Assembly: GCA_013400975.1 (NCBI GenBank)
Contig: WBMZ01005336.1
Span: 121,164-185,163 of the forward strand
Source of the DNA: Atrichornis clamosus
Taxonomy: Eukaryota > Chordata > Aves > Passeriformes > Menuridae
Length of the DNA stretch: 64,000 nucleotides
Direction: 5' to 3'
Shown here piece by piece: positions 12,069 through 24,100 of this stretch (the first letter of the stretch is position 1; the number at the start of each line of letters is the position of its first letter). The translations under genes and the position numbers were made by a program. A model generated the notes under the pieces. It did not search any database, was not told where the DNA came from, and saw only the letters and a program-made list of their open reading frames with translations.

Positions 12069-12640
12069 ATGCCTATGTAAGACTCACCATCCTCCTTTTG
12101 GAAATACCAGGGGGGGTCAAAATACTACTGTTTTATTGATAAGACTCTCAAACTGTATATGCAGGTTATTAGAGCTTGATATCCTTTCTGTGAGATTTGA
12201 AGAAGCACCTCTTGAGCTTTAGGAGAGTCATGTCCTGACTGCGGCATTCGGTAACTTGTTTTGAAAATGCTACAGGAAGTTTGCTAATCCCAAATAAATC
12301 TGGTATGTCTTTTCCTTAACCATCTAGAAGGAATCATTGATAAAGTCCCAAATGAATCACATGCAACCTGAATTTTTTAATACTCCTGTCGATGTGCACA
12401 TCGATCCCTTCCCTTCCAGGCGGCGGGGCTGGTATTGCCTTGCATACCACCACATTTCTCAGACTGGCTTTCACACCACAGAAATACTGTTTCTCATTTC
12501 CCACTAGACACTTTGGAGTCCAAAATCTCTCCCGCAGCCTGATCCTGGCGAGTGCTGCGGGGGGCGGGGGGGGCTGGGGCACCCCAGCATCCTGCAGGAG
12601 ATGAGGAGACGCCGTGTGAGAGCCGAGCGCCAGTGCAGGG
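12069..12640. other. Unique sequence with a G-rich patch, no gene recognised
   Basis: Ordinary mixed-composition DNA. The only notable item is the G-rich string at 12559-12579 (runs of 6, 8 and 4 G), which could fold as a G-quadruplex on the plus strand. Open frames at 12334-12582 (minus) and 12392-12604 (plus) overlap and are featureless. Confidence 0.5.
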
Positions 12641-12910
12641 GAGATGTGCTGACCTGATTCACCACCCTGATTTGCATGTGCGGCGTTAAGGGAAAACGCT
12701 GTATCCTATTAAATTAACAAACTAGCACATTCCATCAGCTGGTTCTCATGCCCTCGAGGCATCCTCTGGAGGTTTCCGCGACATGCCAATGAAACATTCA
12801 AACTACAAGACAGCCCAGTCACTTCCCATCCATTTTTTATGGTACCATGGAAACAAAGAGCGCCTGGCAATTCCTTCTCTAAGCTTTCAATAAATCACTC
12901 CACAACTGCA
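12641..12910. promoter_or_regulatory. Possible regulatory block with octamer motif
   Basis: Repeat-free block containing the POU-type octamer ATTTGCAT at 12670-12677, a TATTAAATTAACAA homeobox-like stretch near 12705, and a TTTTTTATGGTACCATGG palindromic segment near 12833-12848 (GGTACC and CCATGG sites). The clustering resembles that of vertebrate conserved noncoding elements. Only motif content supports this. Confidence 0.22.
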
Positions 12911-14689
12911 AGAGGTACGTGCCTTCAATGCCCCTGTGTTTCGCTTGGCTCCCCTGGGCTAAGCAGCCTTCTGCCCCTTTTGCCATCTATTCTCTACCCA
13001 CTGTCACCCTGTGGCCTCTGCTCCCCAAATAGCCCAGAGGGTTTGGGAGCAGACTGGCTCCTTTCAGGCTTTGTGTTTGCAGACATTGGAAGGCGCCCTG
13101 TACATGTGCTGGGATGATGCAAAGCCAGAGCCTTAGAGGCAAAGACAATTTTGCAACAGCTTTGCCAGCCAGGGAGGAGACTGAGGGCCACGGGACAGAC
13201 TCAGAGACTCCACTGCCACAAAAGTCACCTTTTGTGCTGCCACTGGGAAAGCTCCCCCAGCCATTTTTGGGCTTTGATGTGTCCATCAGAGCAGATTTTC
13301 CCTTTTTTCATCTTACAGCCACTCTCCTCTCACTCTCAGTCAACGTCTGCCTGTGTGCCTGTGTGCAACCTTTTCTCTTCTCTTGAAATATCACCCTCCT
13401 GCAGAGGTCAGGGATGCGTGGAGTCCCCTGGGGTTGTATTTGTTGTAGGTACTGACATGTGAGCAGTCATGGCATCTGTCCTGGAGGAGAACGAGCTCCT
13501 CAGCTTTCCACACACCACAGCAGGGAACAGCTGAACAATTCCTTCTCAGGTCCCAGGAGTCAACGCTGGCGTGTTTGGCTCAACTAGAGTCTGACCACTC
13601 TTCCTCTCACGGATTCATTACCTGGGCTGCCCCCAAGACACTTGTGAGAAAAGTTTCCAGTGGAAGACTCAGAAAAAGAAAAGCCAGAGTTATGCTTTCC
13701 TGCCCCTCCTGTCATTGCAGAAGAGCTGAAACCTGCAGCTCATGGCACCCAGTGGGGCAGGAAGCTCCCTCAAGCCACATTCGAGATCATTGCCTGATTG
13801 ATAAGTCAGTTTTGTGACTGGCTCCAAATGGCAACTGCAGCATCTGAAAGTCAGAGTTGGCCCAGGTGTCTCAAAGGGAGAAAAGTGGAAGTGGTTTCAC
13901 CAATACGTGCTGCAGCTCAGCAGAAAGTTGATCGTGCCTTTAGCCCTGGTGTGTGCTGCAGATGTCTGGAGGAGGGGATCTGTGTGCACATTAATGTTGC
14001 GGGGTTTATCCTGGTCTATACTTAATTCCCCAATTTTTAGCGGTGTTAAGAGTGAGGACCTCAGCTTGAACCATCAGTAAGAGATGAATGGGACCTTCAG
14101 TGGAAGCCGAATCTGTCAGATGGCATTGCTAAAGTGTGTCTGCATGTAGAGGTGCTCAGCTTGGCTGCCTGGCTGCTGCCCAGGGCTGATCATCTCTCAC
14201 CTGATGGAAATTGCTGAGCATCCCCGTAACCCAGAGCAGTAGAAGTCAAAGGCAGGAAAAAGACCCCAAAACCAAAAGGGCCCAAAATAACCCAAACCTC
14301 CCTTTGATTACAGAGGGCTTTGAGTCAGGGCCTTCATTGTTTCACTTTGGAATCCACGGAGGGTGAAACTGCATCCCACAAACCCAAACAGGTGAGGGAA
14401 GGGAGTGGGTGCTGTGTGATTAGGGGAAGCAACATCGCCAGAGAGGAAGGGGTCAAAATGAACATTAAATTAAGAAGCTGCTGAAGCAGTGAACAGGGAA
14501 TGTTTCCATTTGCAGCAGCCCTGGCTGTGGCCATGCCACCAAATAAAACACCTCCAAGCTGCAGGTGTCATGTCCCCATGCTGTAATCCCACCAGCTCCA
14601 ATGGATGAACACTATGGCACCAAGACTGGAATGTCAATGGCTCTGCACTAACCCTTTGGCTCCTGGAAGCTGCCTTCCTTTTTTTGCCT
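12911..14689. other. Unique noncoding sequence, no gene recognised
   Basis: No repeat family or exon recognised. Overlapping open frames of 90-103 codons at 13114-13462 have no domain. The sequence around 14250-14330 is purine- and A-rich. Nothing here suggests a transcription start or a splice pair. Confidence 0.5.
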
Positions 14690-14910
14690 TGATGGCTTAA
14701 ATTAACGTCCCATTAAATTGCTTTCATCTATAAGTTGTCAGAACCTGCCTGGCTGCCCTTGGCAAGGTAGGATTTGTGCCTTTGCCAGATGAGCCTGGCA
14801 CATGCAACAGCCGTGAGCTGCTCATGGGCACTGGCTTTATTAAACATTAATGGCCTCAACTTCTCTCCAACAGCTAATAATAAAAGGGATCATTTAAGTT
14901 TATTCTGACT
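14690..14910. promoter_or_regulatory. Possible AT-rich regulatory block
   Basis: Contains TTAAATTAACG, CATTAAATTGC, TTTATTAAACATTAATGG and CTAATAATAAAAGG within about 200 bases, a density of homeodomain-type TTAA/TAAT cores well above the flanks. There is no repeat family and no open frame of note. This is motif-based inference only. Confidence 0.2.
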
Positions 14911-15779
14911 CAAGTGAAGAGGTTTAGATTCATTGGGAAGCTGCTCAGGGGTGTTTCTTAAATGCTAAAGTCCTGTCTATCAGCAAGAAGATGCACCACT
15001 TGTAACACTAAAACACTGTGAGGGTTTTGGTGTGGTGGGGCTGGTCCCAGCCTCCCTCAGCACGGCCAGCCCTGACCAGGTTCCCTCTCCAAGGAGTGGG
15101 CACAGGGTTTGGGCACAGCCCTCCCCATTACAGCCAGCTTGCTCTGGTCACTGGCAGGTCTGTGGCTACTTCTACTTGCCTCTCTCCTAACCTTGAACAA
15201 AACGGACTTTTCAATGAAAAATGTTCACATGCAACCAAAAATAGTTTAGGTTTCATTAGTCTGGTGAACGGCTTGCAATAATGAGTTGGGTTACTTGAAA
15301 TTTTAGTTTGCTGTGGTTAGAGAAGAAGGTAAAGTTTCTATTTATGGCACACGAGGAAAAAAACCCCAAAAAGCAGCAAAGCCAGGCTTCATCACACCAC
15401 AAATTCCCCCTCAACAGCTGCTCACCAGCCTACTCCACTCACCTTGTGCTGGCAGCTTATCATTGCTGCCAAAAAGGCCTGTTTGCTTTGGCACACACTT
15501 ACCTGCATGTTCGATAAATGTTCTCCTAGTTCTGAGATTTGGGGAGGAATGGACCACTCCTCCAACAACACTCAGGGTGTTAAGCTGCCTGCTACATCCC
15601 CGCAGCCCCCTCTGAGCTTCCTTGCAGGATGTGACCCCGTGCTCTTGCTTGCGGTCCTTTGCTACCGGAGGGGTTATTTCAAGGCTCCCCATCGCCGGCT
15701 TCAGATTCCTCTTCCCCTTTTGTACTTTCAAAAGAAAACATCTGTGAACGGCTCGTCACAACAAACCCCTGCCAGTGTC
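14911..15779. other. Unique noncoding sequence, no gene recognised
   Basis: Open frames of about 100 codons on both strands overlap at 15308-15782 and show no domains, signal peptide or splice context. No repeat family was recognised. Confidence 0.5.
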
Positions 15780-16070
15780 TGATCTCTTACGATAACATGC
15801 TCTAATGAGGTTATAGCTCTCCTGTCTCGCAAGTGTTTCGGAGCTGCTCGGGCTGAATGAGACGGGAGGTAATTAGAGTGACATGCTTTCGTGCACAGAG
15901 AGAATAAAGTAACACAAATTTCCTGAATGGACAAGAGCAGTTTGGCCTCAGCTGAGGGAAATAACCAGGCAGTGATCTAATTCACTTTACTGTTAATAGA
16001 TTGTTATCTGCGGAGCCCTAGTGCAAACATGATAAGCTGTAAAGAAACACAGATGAAAGCCAGAGCTCCA
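15780..16070. promoter_or_regulatory. Possible regulatory block, homeobox- and GATA-like motifs
   Basis: Repeat-free block with TAATTAGAGTGACA (homeobox core, about 15870), TTAATAGATTGTTATC (about 15992) and CATGATAAGC (GATA-type, about 16027), between stretches of ordinary composition. It resembles developmental enhancers in motif content. Conservation was not testable. Confidence 0.22.
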
Positions 16071-17999
16071 AGTGCTGCAGAGATGCACATTCAGCCCAAC
16101 GCTGGTCTCGTTGGCCTCCGTCCAGCTCCAGTTTCTGCTCATCCCTGGAGCTGGCTGGGGTGATAACACTCGAGTAGGGCTGTGCTATTAAATTGCTTCA
16201 TGAATTGCTGGATCGTTTGGCTCCAGCACCAGTTTGGGAATACACTGGTTTTCCTTGCGGAGTCTAAGCCACAGTGGGAAGAGGTGGAGTCGAAAACCCT
16301 CTGTGAGCTCAGGCTGTGACTCTGGGGCTGTGCCCCGTGTGGAGGGGGTGTGTGGTGTCAGCCAGCAATGCTGTGGTCCCCGGGCGAGGCCCCCCAGCTG
16401 ACTGAGCCTTGGTGAGCTGGAGTCACAGCCCCCCTCTGGTACAGCATCCCCTCGTCAGCGTGACTGCAGGCAGAGAGCCCCCCGTGCTGGCTGTATCTCC
16501 CACACCCCTGCCCATCACGGCCCTGAGACACGCAGGGGGCTGCTCCCCTGTGCTTTGGGAGGACAACACTCCCACAGTTTGTACCAGGGATGAGCTGCAG
16601 TTGGAGAACCGTGGCGAAAATGGGTCTGTGGGTTTCCTGTACCTCCATGAACAAGAAACCAGTCCTGACATACACCTGCCCAGGGCTTTGGCTGAAGTAC
16701 TTTGTCTGGATCCTGCAAGCATGCCAAGCCATTGCCAGCCACATCCATGATGTTATTCCCTCTCCTATCCCCATGCATGGGGCCCTGCTGAGTCTCCAGC
16801 CAAGCCAGCTGCCAGCACAGACACAGCACACCCTGCTCACACACCAACTCTCTGTAGCTCTGCACCCCAGACTTCCCTTGTCATGGTATGAGACTTCCTA
16901 CTCTTCCAGCTGTGGGAAGGACAGGACATCCATGGGGATCCGGGAATTTGCTTCCAGTGCCCATGGTGAGGATGAATTTCTGCATGACCAAGGTGGTGCA
17001 GGAAGGGGATCCATTGGGGTCTGCCCAAGAGTGCAGGGATGCAGAGTGTGGTGGGCAAGCTGAGCAGGAGCAGGAGCCTTCCCCATGGCTGTGGGGTGAA
17101 GCCTCACCCTGACACTGCCTCTCTTCCCATAACCTCTGTACTGTCCTGGCCTTACATGTAATACACCATGTCTTTTATTCATTTTTTCTTTCCTCAGGCA
17201 AGAATGCTGTCAGCTTCCCAGGCAGGTTTGAATGTGTCAAAAAATGTAATCTCTTCAGCCAGATTTAGCCTACTTTTGGGAAGCTAGTGCACTTTGATTG
17301 CTGCTTTACTGACAGCTTCATTAGAGATGAGAGAACCCCAGCCTTGCCTGCCCCATCTCTCCTCAACCAGCATCCAGCTCTTAGAAAAACAACAGCACAG
17401 CTCCTTATGGTCACTCTCCTCATTTCCAGGAGTTCTTGGGTCCCTCCAGGCCTCATTTCCACACTTATACCACGGAGTACCTCTGATTTTTTTTTTTCCG
17501 ATTCTACCCAGGTTGATGGCAAAGCCATGATGAGATTGGATAGATCCCTGCTACATTTTTACATCTCCCTGACATCCCGCTGGAGCCCCTAAAGGTGCGG
17601 CACAGCAAGCATTAGCATGTGCTAACCCTCCACACACTGCTTTGCCCACTCCTCCAGTACAGCAGTGGGGAGCCAAGGCTACAAACACGATAACCTGTGT
17701 GGGGCTACCCAAATGTCATCAGACTCAGTCAGCTGAGGCATATCCCCAAGAGGCCCTGTGGTCAGCCAGGCCATTAGGAGCACAGTCCTGGCCAAGCTCT
17801 GGCCATTGAGCTGTTGCCACAAGCCCAGGTCAGGCTGATGCTTGAGCCAGGGACACGTCCTGGATGAGTGGTTTGGATGCAGCCACCCTGTCCTGAAGAG
17901 GACAAGAGTCATGTATGGGCATGTAAGCTCTGCCAGCTGCTGTCTGTGCCCTCAAGCAAGCTATTTTATTTATTTATTTTACGTAGCCCATTTTATTTA
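16071..17999. other. Unique noncoding sequence, no gene recognised
   Basis: Two long overlapping chance-type frames occur: 160 codons on the minus strand (16358-16840) and 157 on the plus strand (16590-17063). They lie antiparallel over the same GC-rich DNA, a typical artefact. Neither has a domain I recognise. A TTTA-rich tetranucleotide stretch (four units) lies at 17964-17980. Confidence 0.5.
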
Positions 18000-18525
18000 A
18001 CAGATAGACTTAACCCTGGCCACTCTTCAACCCGTCCTTAGAATCCTGCCTTTGCATTAATGTCACACCACGTGCATGGAGAGCAGCCTGAGTTCCACTG
18101 CGAGTGCCAAGAGAGAGCGGAGGAGGCACAAACCGGCTCTCACTCAGCTGGAGAGTTTACTGAAGGCTGCAATCTTCCAATTGCTTGAAGAGCTGTCATT
18201 AGACAGTTTAAGATGGCAGATTGCTAAATTGCTTTCAGGCTGGAGCCAAGCAGCATTCAATGGGGCACTCTTTGCTGTGAGGATACGTGTGCACCGCAGT
18301 CCCTCGGTGGGAGAGAACCGGAAAATCAGTGTTGTGCTTCAGGCATCCTGTGGGGCTGGGAAGGGGCACAACTTAACTGCGGAGATAAGGGGAACAAGGT
18401 ACAGGGATGGGAAGGAGAACATCCTAGAACAGAGTCCCAAAATCTCTCTGTTACCCAGTGTCTTCCCCGTGGTCTTTCATGTGTTTTTTCTACCACTCAC
18501 CACCGACCCTTTCCTCCTGTGACAG
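18000..18525 (+). other. Unique block holding a 148-codon open frame, function unknown
   Basis: The frame at 18076-18522 starts MESSLSSTASAKRERRRHK, is strongly basic near residues 11-20, then has a leucine-rich stretch near residues 25-55 (KAAIFQLLEELSLDSL). It ends without a domain I know. The upstream sequence lacks a convincing promoter. The AT-rich half (18160-18250) could equally be a conserved noncoding element. I lean towards noncoding, because a frame of this length is expected by chance several times in a 64-kb window. Confidence 0.15.
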
Positions 18526-21100
18526 AAGGAGATGATATTTGCTGTAGCTTTTGCAGGCCTCGTGAGACTGGTCTGGAGGAAATATCTCTTTGACCTCAGT
18601 CAGGGGTCAAGCAAGGAGCTGGGCCAAGGGAGAGAGGCAGCTCGGGAGAGGAAGGGGCTTCCTTGCACATCAGCTGGTGCAAGGGAGTATCAGGATCCAT
18701 CAAGAAGCTGCCTGCTATGAACCAAAGGAGTTTGGTTCTGCAACGAGATGTTAGTGACAGGGATCAGATCACCAGCCTCTCCTTAAAGCAGCCAACATGG
18801 CCAGTTCCAGTCCCTGTCCTGAAAAATTCAGTGGTGTAGTTTCTCCCCTCTGGGGCTGTAGCTCTCTCAAGAGAGAGGGAAAACAGCAGCCAGCACAGCA
18901 AAAACCTGCTGACAGGACCAGTAAAGCAAAGGGGACAGCAGCAGGCTTTGGGTGCAGCCTTTTCTCCACTGCAGGAATACGGAGCCTGGACATATCCTTC
19001 ATGGAATGCATCCCTTCTTCCACTGCACCCACCCACTGCCTGTCTCTAAATCCTCAGGTGCACTTGGACCGCTCTGTTTCCAGGCCTTGAGGAGGTGCTG
19101 GCTGGTCCCAGCATCTTGAAGGAGAGATACCAGACCCGCTTAGCAGTGGGGTCTAAGGGTTCCTTCTCACTGGGGTCATCAGCTGTGGTTCTCACTGCTG
19201 GCACCAACTCCACTGAGCAGACCCCAGACTGCTGGGTTCTGCGGGGTTCCGCTCATCTTGTTTGGGTTTGAGGTCTCTCCTGAGGGGTGTAATGGGTGCA
19301 ACACGTCTGTGCTCACTGGGGTCACTCTGCTGGGAACACCCCAGTGCTGATGGAGCTGGTCCCAGCTTTTCCAAAAGCTCTTGCCAGCCATCCCGAAGCT
19401 TTGTGTCAACCAAGCACTTGGTAACCAGCCAGTGATGAAGCACCTGAAATGTCTCCTCGAGGCACCTGTGACACCAGCCTTGGTAGGAACTGAACAATTT
19501 GCCCATGGGCTTGCCCATGCACTTCCATCTCTCAACCTGTTTGCTGCTTGAGGGAGAGACCTCTTGATCCACTGGTCCTGACATGGATAAACCACACCGT
19601 GAAGGTGCGTCTGGGTCTATTTTGCTTCCCTCCAGGAACTGCCCCTTCCCCCCTTAGTTACTCCATTTCCTCCAGCTCTCCAGGCTCCCAGGTGCCCGCC
19701 AAGCACACATTCCACGGGCCCTCTGTGCACACTGCCACCCCTGCAAAATTACGACACGTGACCTCCACAAATCCCCATCAAAGGCCTTTATCCTTGTGCT
19801 ATTCTCCTTGCTGTTGTTCACACCGAACACGCATGTGACAGCCAGATAAAAGGCATCATTCTCGAACGAGCTAATTCAAGTTAACCACTGCGGGGAGAAG
19901 GACCCAGCAAAGCCCAAGCACTCTGGCATTTTGATGTGCAACAGGGGTTTGAGCCTCCAGCCCATTTTTTGTTTCTAAAATCCCAACTGTTAGACAGACA
20001 CTCTCTGAACATTTGGCAGGAAGCAGAAATTGAGGAAACCTGGCTTCCTTTGCATCTGTGTCCCAGGATTTTGGTGTAGGAGAAGGAGGCTGGCTTGAAA
20101 TATGGGTAGTTGAAAAGGTGAATCTTGTTCCCACTTTGGGGCATGTATTAGGAGTTTAAACCCCATGGGTTCTTTAGTTTACCCTTTCCTTCCCTCAGAA
20201 CATTTAGGAGACTCTGGGACACATCTCATCCTGCCAAATTTGGTTGAAATCAGCAAGTTCATATATTCATAGACATATAAAAAAGGACACTAAAAATACG
20301 TATTTTTTAAATTTTGAAAACTAATTTTTTTTTTCACAAAACAATTAGCAGAAACTATGAGTTGAAAAGTCATGTCAAAACTGCCTGACACTTTTCTTCT
20401 GTTCTCCTTTGAGCTTGACTAACTGGGGATATACACTAGAAGTGAATCTCCAGCACTCTGAGCAAGAAGATGTTCTTAGTGCAGAAAAAAAAATAATGGA
20501 AATATATAACCTCAGCTTTTTTCTTATTTTAAATCTTAGAACACAGATGCTGGTACTACCTGCATTGTCTAACTCTTGTTAGGTTGTTCACTGTGAAGGT
20601 CTGGAGTAATCACAGGAATCCCCTCAGACAGGGACTGAAGGGATGTCCAGCCTTTCTGTGCAGGGCCCTGACTTAACTCCCCTTAAATTCCACCTGAAAT
20701 AGTGTGCTGGATCCTAAGCCCTGCTGGAAAATGGCATTTATGACTTGAATTATATCTGTGCTCTTGAAAATTATTTTCCATCAAGACTGGAGGTGCTGTG
20801 AAGAGACAAGCATTACAAATGCCAGGTTTAGGAGACAAAACAGAGTGTACTTGTTTTAGTTACCAAAAGATGATGGATAACACTGCAAACTGATCAGGAA
20901 GAGGGTCACATTAGCAGCAGCTTCAAGAAACACCAGACATCTCTCCAAGAAACACTTGTCCCACCTTGCAGCCTGCACGGGGCAGGTGGCAGTGGAGCCC
21001 CAACCTCAGGTTTCACTCCCCTCACGCAGAGAACGTGGTGAGACTGGGAGTGACAACAGCCGTGTGATTGTAATTGAGCAGGCTCTTTAGATGTTGTCCT
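18526..21100. other. Unique noncoding sequence, no gene recognised
   Basis: No repeat family recognised. 18600-19860 is moderately GC-rich with overlapping chance frames on both strands. 20270-20340 is an AT-rich segment with A and T homopolymer runs. 20480-20560 is also AT-rich. No exon or RNA gene signature was seen. Confidence 0.5.
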
Positions 21101-24100
21101 GTTGGTAGGACCCCAGGGATCTCATTTTGTACTCCAGCTTGGCGCCCGGAGCAGCGAGTGCTGGAGATGCGAACTCCTTCCGAATAAAAATGCTGCTCCA
21201 GTACTTCTCAGTAGTTTCTCACTGGGCTTGACATTCTCATCTACTCACTGCCCCTGGCAAACTTCTCTCGTGGTGGCTCTTCATCTCCCAGCTCCACACA
21301 GGGAAATTAAAAATCCCTATCATATTTTTCTTTAATCTAGCCCAAGCTTCAGCTGCACTGGGGGCTCTCGCCCGGGAAAGTTTACACGGATGAGGGGTGC
21401 TCAGCTCACCTCCTTTGGTGGAACTCCCTCTCCAGCTGAACCCCTTGAAGCACACAAATAAAGAGGGAGCAGAGAAAAAAACAAAGGAACAGAGAATAAA
21501 AGTCTCAGCAGAGAAATGCTCTGATTGCCATTGCTAAAGGGCAGAACAGGGGGGAAAGCTTGGATGTTTGCAAAGGGCAAACACATCCTTCCCGTGGCTC
21601 GCTGCGGATTTGGAAGCAAGATGAAAAGAAGTTGGGGTAAGTTTGTGTCTTGGGCCACCTCAGCTCCTGCCACCCTCTTGCCATGGTCACGTGGTGCCTC
21701 AGCCTGGTGAGTTGCCTGATTCCAGCTCCTTGCCTGCTTCCCATATGGGAGAAAAGCATCCAAAAGGCAAATATTTACAAACTCCAAGACTCAATCGAGC
21801 CCACGTTTGTGCCCTAAGAAGGTTTTTCCTGGCAGGTCTGCCATAGCATATCTGATGTGGTTTAATCATATAAGAAAGGATTTCAACACAGTTTTCCTCG
21901 GATGGTACCTATGTCACAGTTGCCCACAGAATAAGGCAATTTAATGGTTTTGTGTGATTCAAGCAATGACAAATCCCCCCAAAAAGAACATATTTGACCC
22001 ATAAAAGGTTTTTCTTTCAAAATTTCTTTTTCAGAAGATACTATCTAGAAGCACCTTATTACTATACACTGCTTAACATTTTCCCAATCCAAACTGCTGT
22101 TCACACATCCTGAGTGAAAAAATCAGTGCACAGTTTGCAAGCTTGGCAGAGGCTGAAAACCCCAGCACAGGCTAATCCATGAATATAGACTGAATGATAA
22201 GTTACTTCGGGGAAGAGTGGCTATTTCAGTTACTTTGCTCCCCCTCTATTATTGCCAGCCAGCTCTAGGTTCAGAGATGCTTCTGCCCTGCCTGATAAAT
22301 TGAAGGACTTCACGGACATATTAACACAGCCAGACCATAGTCAGTGAGCAGACAATTGATTATATGTCAGAAAGTCACACACTGGGCAATTTTGTTCCTG
22401 GGCTTCGCCTCCATTTCTCAAAATATACATTACGAAGTGAAGAAATCAAAAGTGAGAGATAAGAGTTAGTCTGCGTGTTAGGAAGCTGCTTGGAACAGGC
22501 CCTGTCTCTCTCCCTGCTTTTGTGCAGCACCATGTGTCTTGTTGGGATTCTGGGAGGAACAGAGTCGGTCAATCGATGCCTTGCAATTAAGAGGTTCTTC
22601 TTCATGAAATATGGGATTCTGTCAAAACATAACTTTTGACTCAAAACCGAGACTTTCAATGATATTCTCCTATTTTTTTCACCTAGTCTTTTTTTCAACC
22701 CCTTCTCTTTCAAATCACCATTTGTAAACGTTGAGGGTTTAGCTGAAAATGTTATCGTTTATGTCAAAAATGCTGAAATCTTTCTCCAAGACCCTGTTGC
22801 CATATGTCAGACTTCATTATTCAGTGAAGACACTCAGGTAAGGCTTGTTCCCAAGTCACCTTTTTCACTCTGTGTCATAGTGAAGCCAATGTTGCAACTT
22901 TTTGGGGGGGCAGAAACTGCATTCCCAGGGAAGTAAAAAATTTGGGTGTTGAGCATCAAGGCCTTTCTTTTGAAAACTTTCTGAAATAAATCACTGTTAT
23001 CTGCACTTCAGAGAGGCCCAGAGGTCCTGGTGGTTGTGGTGCCTCGTGGTGCTCCACGTGAGCAAACACACGAGAGGCTGCACTGGCAGCAAAGGGCTCA
23101 TGGGCTCGTCTGACAAGACAAAGCACCAAGGGGAAAGGGAAGCAGGGAGAGGTGGAGTGACTCAGCCCAAATCACACCACGGGCCAGGTCAGAGACTCGA
23201 GGAAAACTGGCATTTCCATATTCCCAGTCTGGAGATGGCATGATCAGTCCAATGGCTGCTTCAGGGAAGGAGTGAAAAAGGGAGGATGTCTTGCTCAGGT
23301 GATCACCTTGTCTCCTGAGACCAGGAGGACCAAACTGGCTTTTAACAGAGATCCACTCCCCTCCTACATACTCCTAAGGAGTCTTTTGGATCACCCTGAT
23401 GGCTAATTCTCCAGCACTCTTTCTGCATCTCTGTCCCCTGCAGTCCATCAGGCCTTTCTCTTCTTGCAAATGCCTTCTGCAGGAGCCCCCCAAAGCCCTG
23501 GGTCCTGCACTGGGTAGGGCAGAACCACTCTGAAACCTGGAGCAGATTTACCGGCAGGATAGGGCAGATCATGGCAGATCTTCCTTTTTATCACCAGCTG
23601 GACTGTCTTGGTTTCAAAAATCAAGTGGCACATGCTCCACGGGGCTGTGCAATTCCACAGGGGAGCTGGGTAGTGCTGCCTTGGGTTACTCTGATGGGAC
23701 CTCAACAGAAAACATGGCTTTGGGGCTGTTCAGCATGGGAGCATCCCTTCCTTCCCACCATGGACCAGCTTTTCCTGTGCCAAGTAACACACAAAAAAAA
23801 CTCTGGCCTGTCTGCTCCTGGGGCCATGGAGCACAGCCCACCTCCTGCACCTTCCCAGGAGGAACAAAAGGCTTTTTTTCCCCAGCCTGCAGCTGCTGAA
23901 CACATCAAAGAGGGGGATCAATATCTATCGACCATCGCTGTTTCCTTCAAGTGTCCCCAGCCCCTGTGATTATGTATCTGCTCTCTTTTGCTGGACTGTT
24001 TTCCACATCAGGAATTCACCTCATTCCCCACAAAGAGAGCTCCAAAATTGGGTTTGTCGGAGCCAGTACTAATTCACAACCCAAAACAGTGCTAGTAGGG

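Noticed and set aside
16358..17063. 160- and 157-codon antiparallel frames
   Set aside because: Opposite-strand frames over the same DNA, neither with a recognisable motif; a composition artefact.
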